This document shows, in pieces, positions 8,385 to 16,999 of a stretch of 51,144 nt of DNA. Source of the DNA: Clostridium sp. (lineage in GTDB: Bacteria; Bacillota; Clostridia; Clostridiales; Clostridiaceae); assembly GCA_022773025.1 (NCBI GenBank), contig JALEZF010000055.1, forward strand, positions 1 to 51,144, in the 5' to 3' direction. Both the position numbers and the translations under genes were made by a program. Positions within the stretch are counted from its first letter, which is position 1; the number at the start of each line of letters is the position of its first letter. The notes below the pieces were generated by a model. The model saw only the letters and a program-made list of their open reading frames with translations, had not been told where the DNA came from and did not search any database.

Positions 8385-8663
8385 ATGAATCAAATAGTAC
8401 AACCGCTTATTAAAATAGGTTTATTTTTACTTATAGCATGGATTGCATTTCCCCTTATAGGATTTGTTTTTCAAATAATACTAGCGTTAGTTTTAGCGTT
8501 TTTAGCATATAAGTTCATAAAGAATTTATTAAACAAACCAGCTTCAAACAAAAATAGCAAACCTAAGAATGAAACCATCTATAAATCTGAAACGAAACCT
8601 AAAGATGATGATTTTTATGATAATAAAAAAGTTATAGATGTAGATTACAAAGATGTGGAATAA
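8385..8663 (+). CDS. Small membrane protein with charged tail
   Basis: A protein of 92 residues, not recognised. The N-terminal half is a hydrophobic hairpin (about 8-28 and 30-48). The C-terminal half is Lys/Asn-rich and then acidic, ending VIDVDYKDVE, and is probably disordered in the cytoplasm. An AAAGGAAA ribosome site precedes the ATG and a clear terminator follows, so it is a single-gene unit divergent from the phosphodiesterase gene. No function is assigned. Confidence 0.75.
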   Translation: MNQIVQPLIKIGLFLLIAWIAFPLIGFVFQIILALVLAFLAYKFIKNLLNKPASNKNSKPKNETIYKSETKPKDDDFYDNKKVIDVDYKDVE

Positions 8664-8683
8664 ATTAAAATTTGTTTATTAAT

Positions 8684-8714
8684 TAGCATGGTTTACCATA
8701 AACCATGCTTTTTT
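8684..8714 (+). terminator. Terminator after the 92-residue membrane protein
   Basis: AGCATGGTTTA paired with TAAACCATGCT, CCA-type loop, then TTTTTT. Confidence 0.9.
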
Positions 8715-8790
8715 AGTGTATATTGTTAAAAAAATACTGTATAAATGATAAATTAATTATTAAAAGCCATAATAAATTTTACTAAATTGG

Positions 8791-8820
8791 TTGAAAATAT
8801 AGGTAAACAACTAGTATAAT
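8791..8820 (+). promoter_or_regulatory. Probable rex promoter
   Basis: TTGAAA (8791-8796), an 18-base spacer and TATAAT (8815-8820), about 100 bases before the rex start. The leader between them is AT-rich, and no convincing Rex palindrome is seen in it. Confidence 0.55.
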
Positions 8821-8922
8821 TAAATAGTTAAATAATAAACAAATTTTAGGCAATAATTGATGTACTAAATTATAGATAAGTTATTATAGTATATTTTAAT
8901 GTAATGAAGATGAGGTGTGGAA

Positions 8923-9573
8923 ATGGAGAAGAAGAGAAGTATTTCTATGGCAGTAGTTAAAAGACTACCAAAATATCACAGATACTTGTCGGAGCTATTA
9001 AATAATGACGTTGACAGAATATCATCTAAAGAATTAAGCGAAAAAATAGGATTTACAGCTTCACAGATAAGACAGGACTTGAATTGTTTCGGGGATTTTG
9101 GTCAACAAGGCTATGGATATAATGTGAGAGATTTATATAATGAAATAAGTAATATACTAGGACTTTCAAAAGAGTATAGAACCATAATAGTAGGAGCTGG
9201 TAACATAGGTCAGGCTATTGCTAACTATACTAGATTTACTGATATAGGCTTTGATTTATGGGGGATTTTCGATGCAAATCCTAAGCTTGTAGGTATAAAG
9301 ATCAGAGATATAGAAATAAAGGATATAGATGAATTAGAAGGTTTTATCAAAAAGAATAATATAGATGTTGGCATCATATGTGTACCTAGAACTAACGCTC
9401 AGAAAGTATGTGATATACTTTTAAAAGGCAACATAAAAGGTATTTGGAACTTTGCACCTGTGGATCTTATAGCTCCTGATGATGTGACAATAGAGAATGT
9501 ACATTTAAGCGAAAGTCTTATGACATTAGCGTATCTTTTAAATGAAAAAGAGCAAGAAAAAATGAATAAATAA
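8923..9573 (+). CDS. rex: Redox-sensing transcriptional repressor Rex
   Basis: A protein of 216 residues, usual for the family. The ATG at 8923 is chosen because GAGGTG lies five bases upstream; a GTG six bases earlier is part of that ribosome site. An N-terminal winged helix (about 1-80; SSKELSEKIGFTASQIRQDL then GDFGQQGYGYNV) binds DNA. A Rossmann domain with VGAGNIGQAI binds NAD(H). A swapped C-terminal helix follows. Rex represses fermentation genes when NADH/NAD+ is low and lets go when NADH rises. It is the immediate upstream neighbour of the butyryl-CoA operon, whose leader contains a Rex palindrome. Confidence 0.96.
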   Translation: MEKKRSISMAVVKRLPKYHRYLSELLNNDVDRISSKELSEKIGFTASQIRQDLNCFGDFGQQGYGYNVRDLYNEISNILGLSKEYRTIIVGAGNIGQAIANYTRFTDIGFDLWGIFDANPKLVGIKIRDIEIKDIDELEGFIKKNNIDVGIICVPRTNAQKVCDILLKGNIKGIWNFAPVDLIAPDDVTIENVHLSESLMTLAYLLNEKEQEKMNK

Positions 9574-9577
9574 AGTT

Positions 9578-9619
9578 AAAAGAACCCCTTACAGTATAAA
9601 AGCTTTAAGAGGTTCTTTT
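9578..9619 (+). terminator. Terminator of rex
   Basis: AAAAGAACC-c-CTTA paired with TAAG-a-GGTTCTTTT, four bases after the rex stop. The final T run is short. It separates rex from the crt operon. Confidence 0.75.
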
Positions 9620-9702
9620 GACGTAATATTAAGTAGAAAATAAAATATTTATAAATGATTTGGAATACAGTAAAAAATTCGAAAAAATTTGCAAACTTAT
9701 TC

Positions 9703-9731
9703 TTGAAAAAGTTTAACTATGACTATATAAT
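9703..9731 (+). promoter_or_regulatory. Promoter of the crt-bcd-etfBA-hbd operon
   Basis: TTGAAA (9703-9708), a 17-base spacer and a perfect TATAAT (9726-9731). The predicted RNA start near 9738 leaves a leader of about 115 bases that contains the Rex palindrome. Confidence 0.75.
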
Positions 9732-9766
9732 GGAAAGTGTAGAAAAACATATATTTTTTTAACTAT

Positions 9767-9788
9767 AATTGTTAAGGTTATAACAATT
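9767..9788 (+). promoter_or_regulatory. Rex operator upstream of crt
   Basis: Arms AATTGTTA and TAACAATT with a six-base spacer, containing TTGTTA-N6-TAACAA. This agrees with the known clostridial Rex site (TTGTTAA-N4-TTAACAA type). It lies about 36 bases downstream of the -10 box, so repression would be by roadblock, unless a second promoter overlaps it. Confidence 0.85.
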
Positions 9789-9852
9789 ATGAGTTTTAGA
9801 ATATTACATTTAAGTTAAAAAATATATAATAATGGAAATGAGGGGGATAAAT

Positions 9853-10635
9853 ATGGAGTTAAAAAATGTGCTTTTAGAAAAGGATAATCACATAGCTACA
9901 GTGACTATAAACAGACCAAAAGCTTTGAATGCACTTAATTCAGAGACATTAAGAGATTTAAACGTAGTGTTAGAAAATTTAGAAAATGATGACGATATAT
10001 ATGTTGTAATTTTAACAGGAGCAGGCGGAAAATCATTTGTTGCTGGAGCTGATATAACAGAAATGAAAGACCTAAACACTATGGCAGGAAGAGAATTCTC
10101 TCAACTTGGAAACAAAGTTTTCAGAAGACTTGAAAATCTTGAGAAGCCAGTAATAGCTGCTATACCAGGATTTGCTCTTGGTGGAGGATGTGAACTTGCA
10201 TTATCATGTGATATCAGAATAGCATCTGAAAAAGCAAAATTTGCTCAACCAGAAGTTGGCTTAGGAATAACTCCAGGATTTGGTGGAACTCAAAGATTAG
10301 CTAGATTAGTTGGTACTGGAATAGCTAAAGAGATGATTTATACTACAAGAATAGTAAAAGCTGATGAAGCGCTAAGAGTAGGATTAGTTAACAAGGTAGT
10401 TGAAGGGGACAAGCTAATGGAAGAAGCTATGAACATGGCAAACTTAATAGCTAGTCAAGCACCTATAGCTGTAAAACTTTCAAAAGCAGCTATCAATAGA
10501 GGAATACAATGTGATATTGACACAGCTGTAATGTACGAAGCAGAAGCTTTTGGAGCATGTTTCTCAACTTTAGATCAAAAAGAAGGTATGACTGCTTTTG
10601 TTGAGAAAAGAGATAAAAGCTTTCAAAATAAATAG
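9853..10635 (+). CDS. crt: 3-hydroxybutyryl-CoA dehydratase (crotonase)
   Basis: A protein of 260 residues from the ATG at 9853, which follows AGGGGG; the earlier in-frame ATG at 9832 has no ribosome site. It dehydrates 3-hydroxybutyryl-CoA to crotonyl-CoA in the butyrate pathway. Crotonase-fold motifs are present: the oxyanion-hole region GGKSFVAGADITEM, then GFALGGGCELALSCDIRIA, and FAQPEVGLGITPGFGGTQRL with the catalytic Glu residues. It is the first gene of the operon, behind the promoter and Rex site, 24 bases ahead of bcd. Confidence 0.96.
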   Translation: MELKNVLLEKDNHIATVTINRPKALNALNSETLRDLNVVLENLENDDDIYVVILTGAGGKSFVAGADITEMKDLNTMAGREFSQLGNKVFRRLENLEKPVIAAIPGFALGGGCELALSCDIRIASEKAKFAQPEVGLGITPGFGGTQRLARLVGTGIAKEMIYTTRIVKADEALRVGLVNKVVEGDKLMEEAMNMANLIASQAPIAVKLSKAAINRGIQCDIDTAVMYEAEAFGACFSTLDQKEGMTAFVEKRDKSFQNK

Positions 10636-10659
10636 GGCTTAAGTTAGGAGGTATATTAA

Positions 10660-11799
10660 ATGAACTTTGCACTTTCAAAAGAACAAGAATTAGTAAGACA
10701 GATGGTAAGGGAATTTGCAATCGATAAGGTAAAGCCTATCGCTGCAGAAATAGACCAAACTGAAGAATTCCCAATGGAAAATGTTAAACTTATGGCTAAA
10801 TATGGTATGATGGGTATTCCATTCGCTAAAGAATACGGTGGAGCTGGTGGAGACAATCTAGCTTACATATTAGCAGTAGAAGAATTATCTAAAGTATGTG
10901 GAACTACAGGGGTTATACTTTCAGCTCACGTTTCACTATGCGCATCATTAATCAATCAATTTGGTACAGAGGAACAAAAACAAAAATATTTACCAAAACT
11001 TGTAACAGGAGAAATGATAGGTGCTTTTGGTTTAACTGAGCCAGGTGCTGGAACAGATGCAGCAGGACAACAAACTACTGCAGTTTTAGATGGAGACCAT
11101 TATGTATTAAATGGATCAAAGATATTTATAACTAATGGTGGAGTTGCAGATGTATTTGTAATATTTGCAATGACTGATAAGAGCAAGGGAACTAAGGGAA
11201 TATCAGCATTTATTGTTGAAAGAAGCTTCCCTGGATTCTCAAGTGGAAAAATCGAAGATAAGATGGGTATAAGAGCATCTTCTACTACTGAACTTATCAT
11301 GGAAGATTGTATAGTTCCAAAGGAAAACCTAGTAGGAAAAGAAGGAAAAGGTTTCGGTATAGCTATGCAAACTCTTGATGGAGGTAGAATAGGTATAGCT
11401 GCTCAAGCATTAGGAATTGCTGAAGGAGCTATGGAAGAAGCTGTTAACTACATGAAGGAAAGAAAGCAATTTGGAAAATCATTAACAGCATTCCAAGGAT
11501 TACAATGGTATTTAGCTGACATGGATGTAAAGATAGAAGCAGCTAGACACTTAGTTTACAAAGCAGCTTGGTTAAAGGATAATGGTAAGCCATATAGCAT
11601 CGATGCAGCAAGAGCTAAGCTATTTGCAGCTGAAACAGCTATGGAGGTAACAACAAAGGCTGTTCAATTATTTGGTGGATACGGATTCACTAAGGATTAT
11701 CCAGTTGAAAGAATGATGAGAGATGCTAAGATAACTGAAATCTATGAAGGAACTTCTGAAGTTCAAAAGATGGTTATTTCAGGTAGCATAGTTAGATAG
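10660..11799 (+). CDS. bcd: Butyryl-CoA dehydrogenase
   Basis: A protein of 379 residues, standard for short-chain acyl-CoA dehydrogenases. It reduces crotonyl-CoA to butyryl-CoA with FAD. Visible are the FAD/substrate loops [14 protein letters not shown] and [14 protein letters not shown], and the catalytic Glu at about residue 363 in [10 protein letters not shown]. In clostridia Bcd forms a complex with EtfAB that couples crotonyl-CoA reduction by NADH to ferredoxin reduction, and the two Etf genes follow directly. The AGGAGG ribosome site is strong. No thiolase gene is next to the operon in this window. Confidence 0.97.
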   Translation: MNFALSKEQELVRQMVREFAIDKVKPIAAEIDQTEEFPMENVKLMAKYGMMGIPFAKEYGGAGGDNLAYILAVEELSKVCGTTGVILSAHVSLCASLINQFGTEEQKQKYLPKLVTGEMIGAFGLTEPGAGTDAAGQQTTAVLDGDHYVLNGSKIFITNGGVADVFVIFAMTDKSKGTKGISAFIVERSFPGFSSGKIEDKMGIRASSTTELIMEDCIVPKENLVGKEGKGFGIAMQTLDGGRIGIAAQALGIAEGAMEEAVNYMKERKQFGKSLTAFQGLQWYLADMDVKIEAARHLVYKAAWLKDNGKPYSIDAARAKLFAAETAMEVTTKAVQLFGGYGFTKDYPVERMMRDAKITEIYEGTSEVQKMVISGSIVR

Positions 11800-11811
11800 G
11801 AGGGCTTTCAG

Positions 11812-12591
11812 ATGAAAATAGTTGTATGTATTAAGCAAGTACCAGATACTACTGTTGTTAAAATAGATCCAAAGACTGGAACACTTATAAGAGAAGGAGT
11901 TCCATCTATAATAAATCCAGAAGACAAGAATGCTTTAGAGGAAGCTTTAAGATTAAAAGACGAGCATGGTGCTCATGTTACTGTAATAACAATGGGACCT
12001 CCTCAAGCAAAAGATGCTTTAAGAGAATCATTAGCTATGGGTGCTGATGAAGCTATATTAATAACTGACAGAGCATTTGCAGGAGCAGATACTCTAGCTA
12101 CTTCAGAAGCTTTAGCTGGAGCTATAAGAAAACTTCCTTATGACATAATATTAGGAGGAAGACAAGCTATCGATGGAGACACTGCACAAGTAGGACCTGA
12201 AATAGCAGAACATTTAGGAATACCTCAAGTAACTTATGTTCAAGATGTTAAAGTTGATGGAAACAAGGTTACTGTAAATAGAGCATTAGAAAACGGACAT
12301 GAAATAATAGAAGTTCAAACTCCAGTTTTACTAACTGCAATTAAAGAATTAAATGAGCCAAGATACATGAATGCTAGAGACATCTATGAATCTGCTAACA
12401 AAGAAATACAAATCTGGACCGCTGACGATATAGATGTAGATAAGAGTAAGTTAGGACTTTCAGGTTCTCCAACAAAGGTTAAGAAGTCAATGACTAAAGA
12501 AGTTAAGGGCCAAGGGGAAATAGTAAATATGGCACCAAAAGATGCTGTTGAGCATGTCCTTGCAAAATTAAAAGAAAAACACTACATCTAA
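11812..12591 (+). CDS. etfB: Electron transfer flavoprotein, beta subunit
   Basis: A protein of 259 residues, usual length. Together with EtfA it takes electrons from NADH and splits them between Bcd/crotonyl-CoA and ferredoxin. Conserved EtfB segments include CIKQVPDTTVVKIDP, the nucleotide-binding stretch around VTVITMGPPQAKDALRESLAMGADEAILI, and GRQAIDGDTAQVGPEIAEHLG, which in bifurcating Etfs surrounds the bifurcating flavin or AMP position. It starts 12 bases after bcd with AGGAGG, and etfA begins 20 bases after it. Confidence 0.96.
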   Translation: MKIVVCIKQVPDTTVVKIDPKTGTLIREGVPSIINPEDKNALEEALRLKDEHGAHVTVITMGPPQAKDALRESLAMGADEAILITDRAFAGADTLATSEALAGAIRKLPYDIILGGRQAIDGDTAQVGPEIAEHLGIPQVTYVQDVKVDGNKVTVNRALENGHEIIEVQTPVLLTAIKELNEPRYMNARDIYESANKEIQIWTADDIDVDKSKLGLSGSPTKVKKSMTKEVKGQGEIVNMAPKDAVEHVLAKLKEKHYI

Positions 12592-12611
12592 TAGATTAGG
12601 AGGTTATGGAT

Positions 12612-13619
12612 ATGAGTTTAGAGCAATATAAAGGCGTTTGGGTCTTTGCAGAGCAAAGAGATGGACATTTAGAGAAGGTATCTTTAGAGATATTAGGAGA
12701 AGGAAAAAAGATCGCAGAAAAATTAGGCGTTAAGATAACAGCTTTACTTATGGGACATAATGTAAAACATTTAGCAAAGGAATTAGAGGCATATGGCGCT
12801 GATGAAGTTCTAGTTGCTGACAACGAAAACTTAGCACATTATACAACTGATGGATACACAAAGGTTATATGTGATTTAGTTGAAGAAAAGAAACCAGAAA
12901 TCCTATTTATAGGAGCAACATTTATAGGAAGAGACTTAGGACCTAGAGTAGCAGCAAGATTACATACAGGCCTTACTGCTGACTGTACATCACTTGATAT
13001 AGATGAAGAAGGAAAGTTCCTATTAGCAACAAGACCTGCTTTTGGTGGAAACTTAATGGCTACTATAGCATGTGCTGATCATAGACCACAAATGGCTACA
13101 GTTAGACCTGGAGTATTCAGCAAGAGAGAAAAAGATGCTCACGCAGAAGCTGTTATAGAGAATGTTAATGTAGCATTAGAAAGCAGTGATATAAGAACTA
13201 TCGTAAAAGAAGTTGTTAAAGAGACTAAGAAGGTTAAAGACATATCTGAAGCTAAGATATTAGTATCTGGTGGTAGAGGTGTTGGATCAGCTGAAAACTT
13301 TAAGATTCTTGAAGATTTAGCAGCAGCAATTGGTGGTACAGTATCTGCTTCAAGAGCAGCTGTAGACAATTGTTGGATAGACAAGGCTTACCAAGTTGGA
13401 CAAACAGGAAAAACTGTAAGACCAACTATCTATATAGCTTGTGGTATTTCAGGAGCTATACAACACGTTGCTGGAATGCAAGATAGTGATATGATAATCG
13501 CTATAAACAAGGATGAAACAGCTCCAATAATGAAACTTGCTGACTACGCAATAGTTGGAGACTTAAACAAAGTAATACCAGAAATGGTAGCACAATTAAA
13601 TGCTTTAAAGAGTGAATAG
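12612..13619 (+). CDS. etfA: Electron transfer flavoprotein, alpha subunit
   Basis: A protein of 335 residues. The ATG at 12612 is eight bases after TTAGGAGG; the ATG at 12606 is only two bases after it. The N-terminal half is the Etf fold (YKGVWVFAEQRDGHLEKVSLEILG). The C-terminal FAD domain carries LVSGGRGVGSAENF, VGQTGKTVRPTIYIACGISGAIQH and GMQDSDMIIAINKD. It binds the FAD that passes electrons to Bcd. A stable hairpin sits between this gene and hbd, which may set different mRNA levels for hbd or for the upstream part. Confidence 0.96.
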   Translation: MSLEQYKGVWVFAEQRDGHLEKVSLEILGEGKKIAEKLGVKITALLMGHNVKHLAKELEAYGADEVLVADNENLAHYTTDGYTKVICDLVEEKKPEILFIGATFIGRDLGPRVAARLHTGLTADCTSLDIDEEGKFLLATRPAFGGNLMATIACADHRPQMATVRPGVFSKREKDAHAEAVIENVNVALESSDIRTIVKEVVKETKKVKDISEAKILVSGGRGVGSAENFKILEDLAAAIGGTVSASRAAVDNCWIDKAYQVGQTGKTVRPTIYIACGISGAIQHVAGMQDSDMIIAINKDETAPIMKLADYAIVGDLNKVIPEMVAQLNALKSE

Positions 13620-13628
13620 AGAATATCG

Positions 13629-13663
13629 TTCCTATGAAGCTTTTTTATAAGGTTTCATAGGAA
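13629..13663 (+). other. Intercistronic hairpin between etfA and hbd
   Basis: Perfect 10-base arms TTCCTATGAA and TTCATAGGAA, with T6 in the loop but no T tract after the stem. This is not a normal terminator. It may protect the upstream mRNA end or partly attenuate hbd. Confidence 0.7.
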
Positions 13664-13689
13664 TACATAATATATGAGGAGGGGTTTTC

Positions 13690-14538
13690 ATGAAAAAAGT
13701 ATTTGTACTAGGTGCAGGAACTATGGGAGCAGGAATTGTACAAACATTTGCTCAAAATGGTTTCGAGGTTATCGTTAGAGATATAAAGGATGAATTCGTT
13801 GAAAAGGGATTAGCAGGAATCGAAAAGAACTTAAGCAAATTAGTTGCTAAGGGAAAAATGACAGAAGAAGCTAAGGCTGAAATATCAGCAAGAATATCTG
13901 GAACTACAGATATGAAATTAGCTGCTGACTGTGATTTAGTAGTAGAAGCTGCTATAGAAAACATGAAGATTAAGAAAGAAATATTTGCAGAGTTAGATGT
14001 TATCTGTAAGCCAGAAACTATCTTAGCTTCAAACACTTCTTCTTTATCAATAACAGAAGTAGCTTCAGCTACAAAGAGAGCAGATAAAGTTATAGGAATG
14101 CACTTCTTCAACCCAGCTCCAGTTATGAAACTAGTTGAAGTTATAAGAGGAGCACAAACTTCTCAGGAAACTTTTGAAGCAGTTAAGGCAGCTTCAGAAG
14201 CAATAGGAAAGAGCCCAGTAGAAGTTGCAGAAGCTCCAGGATTCGTTGTAAATAGAATACTTATTCCAATGATCAACGAAGCTGTTGGAATCTATGCAGA
14301 AGGAATTGCTTCAGTAGAAGATATAGATACTGCTATGAAATATGGCGCAAATCATCCAATGGGACCTTTAGCATTAGGAGACCTAATAGGACTCGACGTT
14401 TGTCTTGCTATAATGGATGTTCTATATACTGAAACAGGAGATACTAAGTACAGAGCTCATACTTTACTAAGAAAGTATGTTAGAGCTGGATGGCTTGGAA
14501 GAAAGTCAGGAAAAGGATTCTACGACTACTCAAAGTAA
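13690..14538 (+). CDS. hbd: 3-hydroxybutyryl-CoA dehydrogenase
   Basis: A protein of 282 residues, usual length. It reduces acetoacetyl-CoA to 3-hydroxybutyryl-CoA, the step before crotonase. The N-terminal Rossmann motif is GAGTMGAG. The catalytic His is in [18 protein letters not shown], and the C-terminal dimer domain has [15 protein letters not shown] and [16 protein letters not shown]. The sequence is very close to Hbd of solvent-forming clostridia as I recall it. It has GAGGAGGGG upstream and ends the operon at a strong terminator. Confidence 0.97.
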   Translation: MKKVFVLGAGTMGAGIVQTFAQNGFEVIVRDIKDEFVEKGLAGIEKNLSKLVAKGKMTEEAKAEISARISGTTDMKLAADCDLVVEAAIENMKIKKEIFAELDVICKPETILASNTSSLSITEVASATKRADKVIGMHFFNPAPVMKLVEVIRGAQTSQETFEAVKAASEAIGKSPVEVAEAPGFVVNRILIPMINEAVGIYAEGIASVEDIDTAMKYGANHPMGPLALGDLIGLDVCLAIMDVLYTETGDTKYRAHTLLRKYVRAGWLGRKSGKGFYDYSK

Positions 14539-14555
14539 GAAAAAATCTTATATAA

Positions 14556-14597
14556 AAAAACCAGAAGAAGTTAAAGTAGCTTCTTCTGGTTTCTTTT
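14556..14597 (+). terminator. Terminator of the butyryl-CoA operon
   Basis: AAACCAGAAGAAG paired with CTTCTTCTGGTTT and followed by a T-rich tail. It also lies at the 3' end of the convergent orphan GH65-domain gene. Confidence 0.92.
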
Positions 14598-14607
14598 GTT
14601 TAAATTT

Positions 14608-15429
14608 TTATCTCATATTTTCATTAAAAAGGGTGTCAAAATTTTTCACACAGGCATTTTTCACAAGAGTTTTAGAACGGGTGATGATTTGATCCTTTTT
14701 CTTCAAGAAGCCATTTGTTAGAGAAACATATTTAAAAAGAGTAAGAGGAATATTTTTTACTGCATGACCTTTTAGAGTATAAGACACAAGGTTATCGGTG
14801 CAGCACATATTTTCATAAGAAGTTTGTTTAAAATAGCCTTCATGAAGCTCACAGCGAATAGCACTACTCAAGATATAGTTTTCTTTTGGATTTAGAAAAG
14901 CTAAAACACCACATTTGCTACAAATATCTCCATAGATTTTTTCTAAAGGGATACTGATGTTAGAGAAATCTATAAATGGGGTAAAGGTAATGAGGCCATT
15001 GTAATTCAAGGGGGTTATGCTATAAGAAATACAATAAATCTCTTTTAATGAAGTGCTTAAAAGTTTTTTTATGCACAAACGATTTTGACGGCCGAGTCCA
15101 TCCTCTAAGATAGTTTCTCTTACTACAATATTGTTTTTCATATGTAGTGTTTCCTTGTAGCTTATAATTTTGCAAGAGGATAAGTTTAGGGGAACGTTAT
15201 TTATAGATACATTAATGCCTAAAATATTTGGAATAGGAATAAGCTTTTGAAAGCTAGAAGTTTTACTAAAAAGCTTTAACTTTAATGTGCCGAGATTATC
15301 TTTTGACATGAGGTTATTTTCATCGTGTAAAGCCTGTATTGACATATAATTATTATTAAGAGATAGATCACTTTTTCTAAAAGTTTCTGTGTCGTAAGAA
15401 GTTAAATTGAAAGTATCATCATAATTCAT
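14608..15429 (-). CDS. Orphan N-terminal domain of a GH65-type glycoside phosphorylase
   Basis: A protein of 273 residues. The middle matches the beta-sandwich N-terminal domain of family 65 enzymes (maltose, trehalose and kojibiose phosphorylases): KETLHMKNNIVVRETILEDG-like, then KKLLSTSLKEIYCISYSITPLNYNG, the equivalent of EYKRTLDMKxG...SL....A.RYEITPLNYSG. The end, around ITRSKTLVKNACVKNFDTLFNENMR, resembles the linker before the catalytic barrel, and then a stop codon occurs. The (alpha/alpha)6 barrel with the catalytic Glu is absent. A GGTGA site precedes the ATG and there are no frameshifts. It is either a true stand-alone domain or a C-terminal truncation. It should not be a phosphorylase as it stands. 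Confidence 0.65.
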   Translation of the reverse strand: MNYDDTFNLTSYDTETFRKSDLSLNNNYMSIQALHDENNLMSKDNLGTLKLKLFSKTSSFQKLIPIPNILGINVSINNVPLNLSSCKIISYKETLHMKNNIVVRETILEDGLGRQNRLCIKKLLSTSLKEIYCISYSITPLNYNGLITFTPFIDFSNISIPLEKIYGDICSKCGVLAFLNPKENYILSSAIRCELHEGYFKQTSYENMCCTDNLVSYTLKGHAVKNIPLTLFKYVSLTNGFLKKKDQIITRSKTLVKNACVKNFDTLFNENMR

Positions 15430-15568
15430 ATAAATTCACCTATCATTCAAACATGCTTATTAATAATTTATGCAGAAGGTCAATAAAATGGGATTAAGAA
15501 ATTATATTAAATTTAAAAAAATATTACCATTAATGAAATATATAATGGTATAATTAGGGAGGATTTTA

Positions 15569-16036
15569 ATGACGTTTAGAGGAGTTTTTACAGCTATTTT
15601 AATGACAATAGTTATGGGGGGAATATCCTATTTCCTTAGCCCTAGTGCAGCTTTAATAATTTTAGGAATATTTTATTTGTTTTTAGGATTTGTCCATATG
15701 ACAAATAGACCAATGTATGATAAAATAATAACAATACTAAATATTGATAAATGTAATGCTTATCAAAAGAAGGACGATAAGTTTAAATACTATATAAAAG
15801 ATAATGCAGCATCTATGATATTTATAGGGATAGTTCTATTTTATCTGGCATACAGATGGTATGGACAAGCTTTCCATGTAAGCTATAGTGTATTGATAAT
15901 GATTTTGGTTTTTGGAAGTTATTTTATTGATACTTACTCAATGATTAAGAGCAAGGGTTGGGAAGATTACAAGAAAAAAAGTCTTATGTGGATGATCGTT
16001 CTTGTAGCCATAGCAGTTTTAATTTTAAGATTATAA
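15569..16036 (+). CDS. Multi-pass membrane protein, unknown
   Basis: A protein of 155 residues, not recognised. About four or five membrane segments: roughly 5-25, 27-45, 82-100, 106-124 and 138-154. A polar Lys/Asp-rich loop (about 50-78) holds NIDKCNAYQKKDDKFKYYIKD. It has a GGGAGG ribosome site. The stop codon lies inside the first arm of the repeat set that precedes nfnA, so ending its translation could influence nfnAB read-through. Confidence 0.75.
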   Translation: MTFRGVFTAILMTIVMGGISYFLSPSAALIILGIFYLFLGFVHMTNRPMYDKIITILNIDKCNAYQKKDDKFKYYIKDNAASMIFIGIVLFYLAYRWYGQAFHVSYSVLIMILVFGSYFIDTYSMIKSKGWEDYKKKSLMWMIVLVAIAVLILRL

Positions 16037-16091
16037 TATTCTCTAAGAAAAACTTAAAGAATAATATAAAAATATAATATTCTATTTTTTT
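16032..16091 (+). promoter_or_regulatory. Attenuator-like alternative hairpins before nfnA
   Basis: TATAATATTCT occurs twice (16032-16042 and 16073-16083), with near-complementary AGAATAATATA between them (16058-16068). Arm 1 pairs with arm 2 over about 16 bases with two mismatches (16032-16047 with 16053-16068). Arm 2 pairs with arm 3 over 11 bases with one mismatch, and seven T follow, which makes a terminator. The two structures exclude each other. The stop codon of the upstream gene is within arm 1. The region is AT-rich, so chance pairing cannot be excluded. Confidence 0.5.
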
Positions 16092-16111
16092 GTATGACAA
16101 GGGGGATTACG

Positions 16112-16999
16112 ATGTATAAAATCTTAAAGAAAAAGTTTCTTGCGCAAAATATCTACCTTATGGATGTTGAAGCACCAAGAATAGCTAAATCATGTCATCC
16201 AGGTCAATTTATAATAGTGAAAATGGATGAAAAAGGCGAAAGAATACCACTAACTATATGTGATTACAATAGAGAAGAAGGTAGCATTACAATAGTGTTT
16301 CAAGCATTAGGACAATCTACAAAAGAGATGCTTGAATACAATGAGGGCGATTATTTTCAAGATTTTGTTGGACCACTTGGAAGACCATCAGAATTCGTTC
16401 ATGAGGATTTAGCTGAATTGAAAAGCAAGAAAATAGTTTTTGTTGCAGGTGGAGTTGGAGCAGCTCCAGTATATCCACAAGTTAAATGGTTACATGAGCA
16501 AGGAATAGATGTAGACGTAATAGTTGGAGCTAAGACTAAAGATCTAGTTATACTTGAAGAAGAAATGAAAGCTGTTTCTGGAAATCTATATATAACTACA
16601 GATGACGGAAGCTATGGATTTAAAGGAATGGTTACAGCTCAACTTGAAGAGCTTGTTAATCAAGGAAATAAATATGATTTATGTGTAGCTATAGGACCTA
16701 TGATAATGATGAAATTCGTATGTCTTCTAACTAAGAAGTTGGAGATACCAACTATAGTAAGTTTAAATCCAATAATGGTAGATGGAACAGGTATGTGCGG
16801 TGCATGTAGAGTAACTGTAGGCGATGAAGTTAAATTTGCTTGCGTTGACGGACCAGAATTTGATGGACATCTTGTAAATTTCGATGAAGCAATGAGAAGA
16901 CAAACTATGTATAAGACAGAAGAGGGAAGAAAACTTCTAAAAGTTCAAGAGGGCGATACTCATCATGGCGGATGCGGATTTTGCGGAGGTGACAAATAA
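16112..16999 (+). CDS. nfnA: NADH-dependent ferredoxin:NADP+ oxidoreductase, subunit A
   Basis: A protein of 295 residues. The ATG at 16112 follows AGGGGG; an upstream in-frame ATG at 16094 lacks a ribosome site. NfnA carries FAD and a [2Fe-2S] cluster and binds NAD(H). Seen are HPGQFIIVKMDEKGERIPLTICD (FAD), VFVAGGVGAAPVYPQVKWL (nucleotide), and the C-terminal GTGMCGACRVTVGDEVKFACVDGPEFDGH cluster region. With NfnB it reversibly couples NADH and reduced ferredoxin oxidation to NADP+ reduction. Homology also covers dihydroorotate dehydrogenase electron subunits, but the immediate nfnB neighbour decides the call. It ends HHGGCGFCGG, an odd Cys/His/Gly tail. Confidence 0.93.
   Translation: MYKILKKKFLAQNIYLMDVEAPRIAKSCHPGQFIIVKMDEKGERIPLTICDYNREEGSITIVFQALGQSTKEMLEYNEGDYFQDFVGPLGRPSEFVHEDLAELKSKKIVFVAGGVGAAPVYPQVKWLHEQGIDVDVIVGAKTKDLVILEEEMKAVSGNLYITTDDGSYGFKGMVTAQLEELVNQGNKYDLCVAIGPMIMMKFVCLLTKKLEIPTIVSLNPIMVDGTGMCGACRVTVGDEVKFACVDGPEFDGHLVNFDEAMRRQTMYKTEEGRKLLKVQEGDTHHGGCGFCGGDK

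Noticed and set aside
14477..14692. ORF of 71 codons running over the end of hbd and its terminator
   Set aside because: It is a shadow frame of hbd that then crosses the terminator; no ribosome site and no family features.
15430..15568. Search for RNA or regulatory elements between the GH65-domain gene and the membrane-protein gene
   Set aside because: Only AT-rich sequence with two TATAAT-like boxes (15541, 15549) and no matching -35; not enough for a promoter call.
16112..16999. NfnA considered as dihydroorotate dehydrogenase electron subunit (PyrK)
   Set aside because: No pyrimidine genes nearby; the one-base overlap with nfnB fixes the call.
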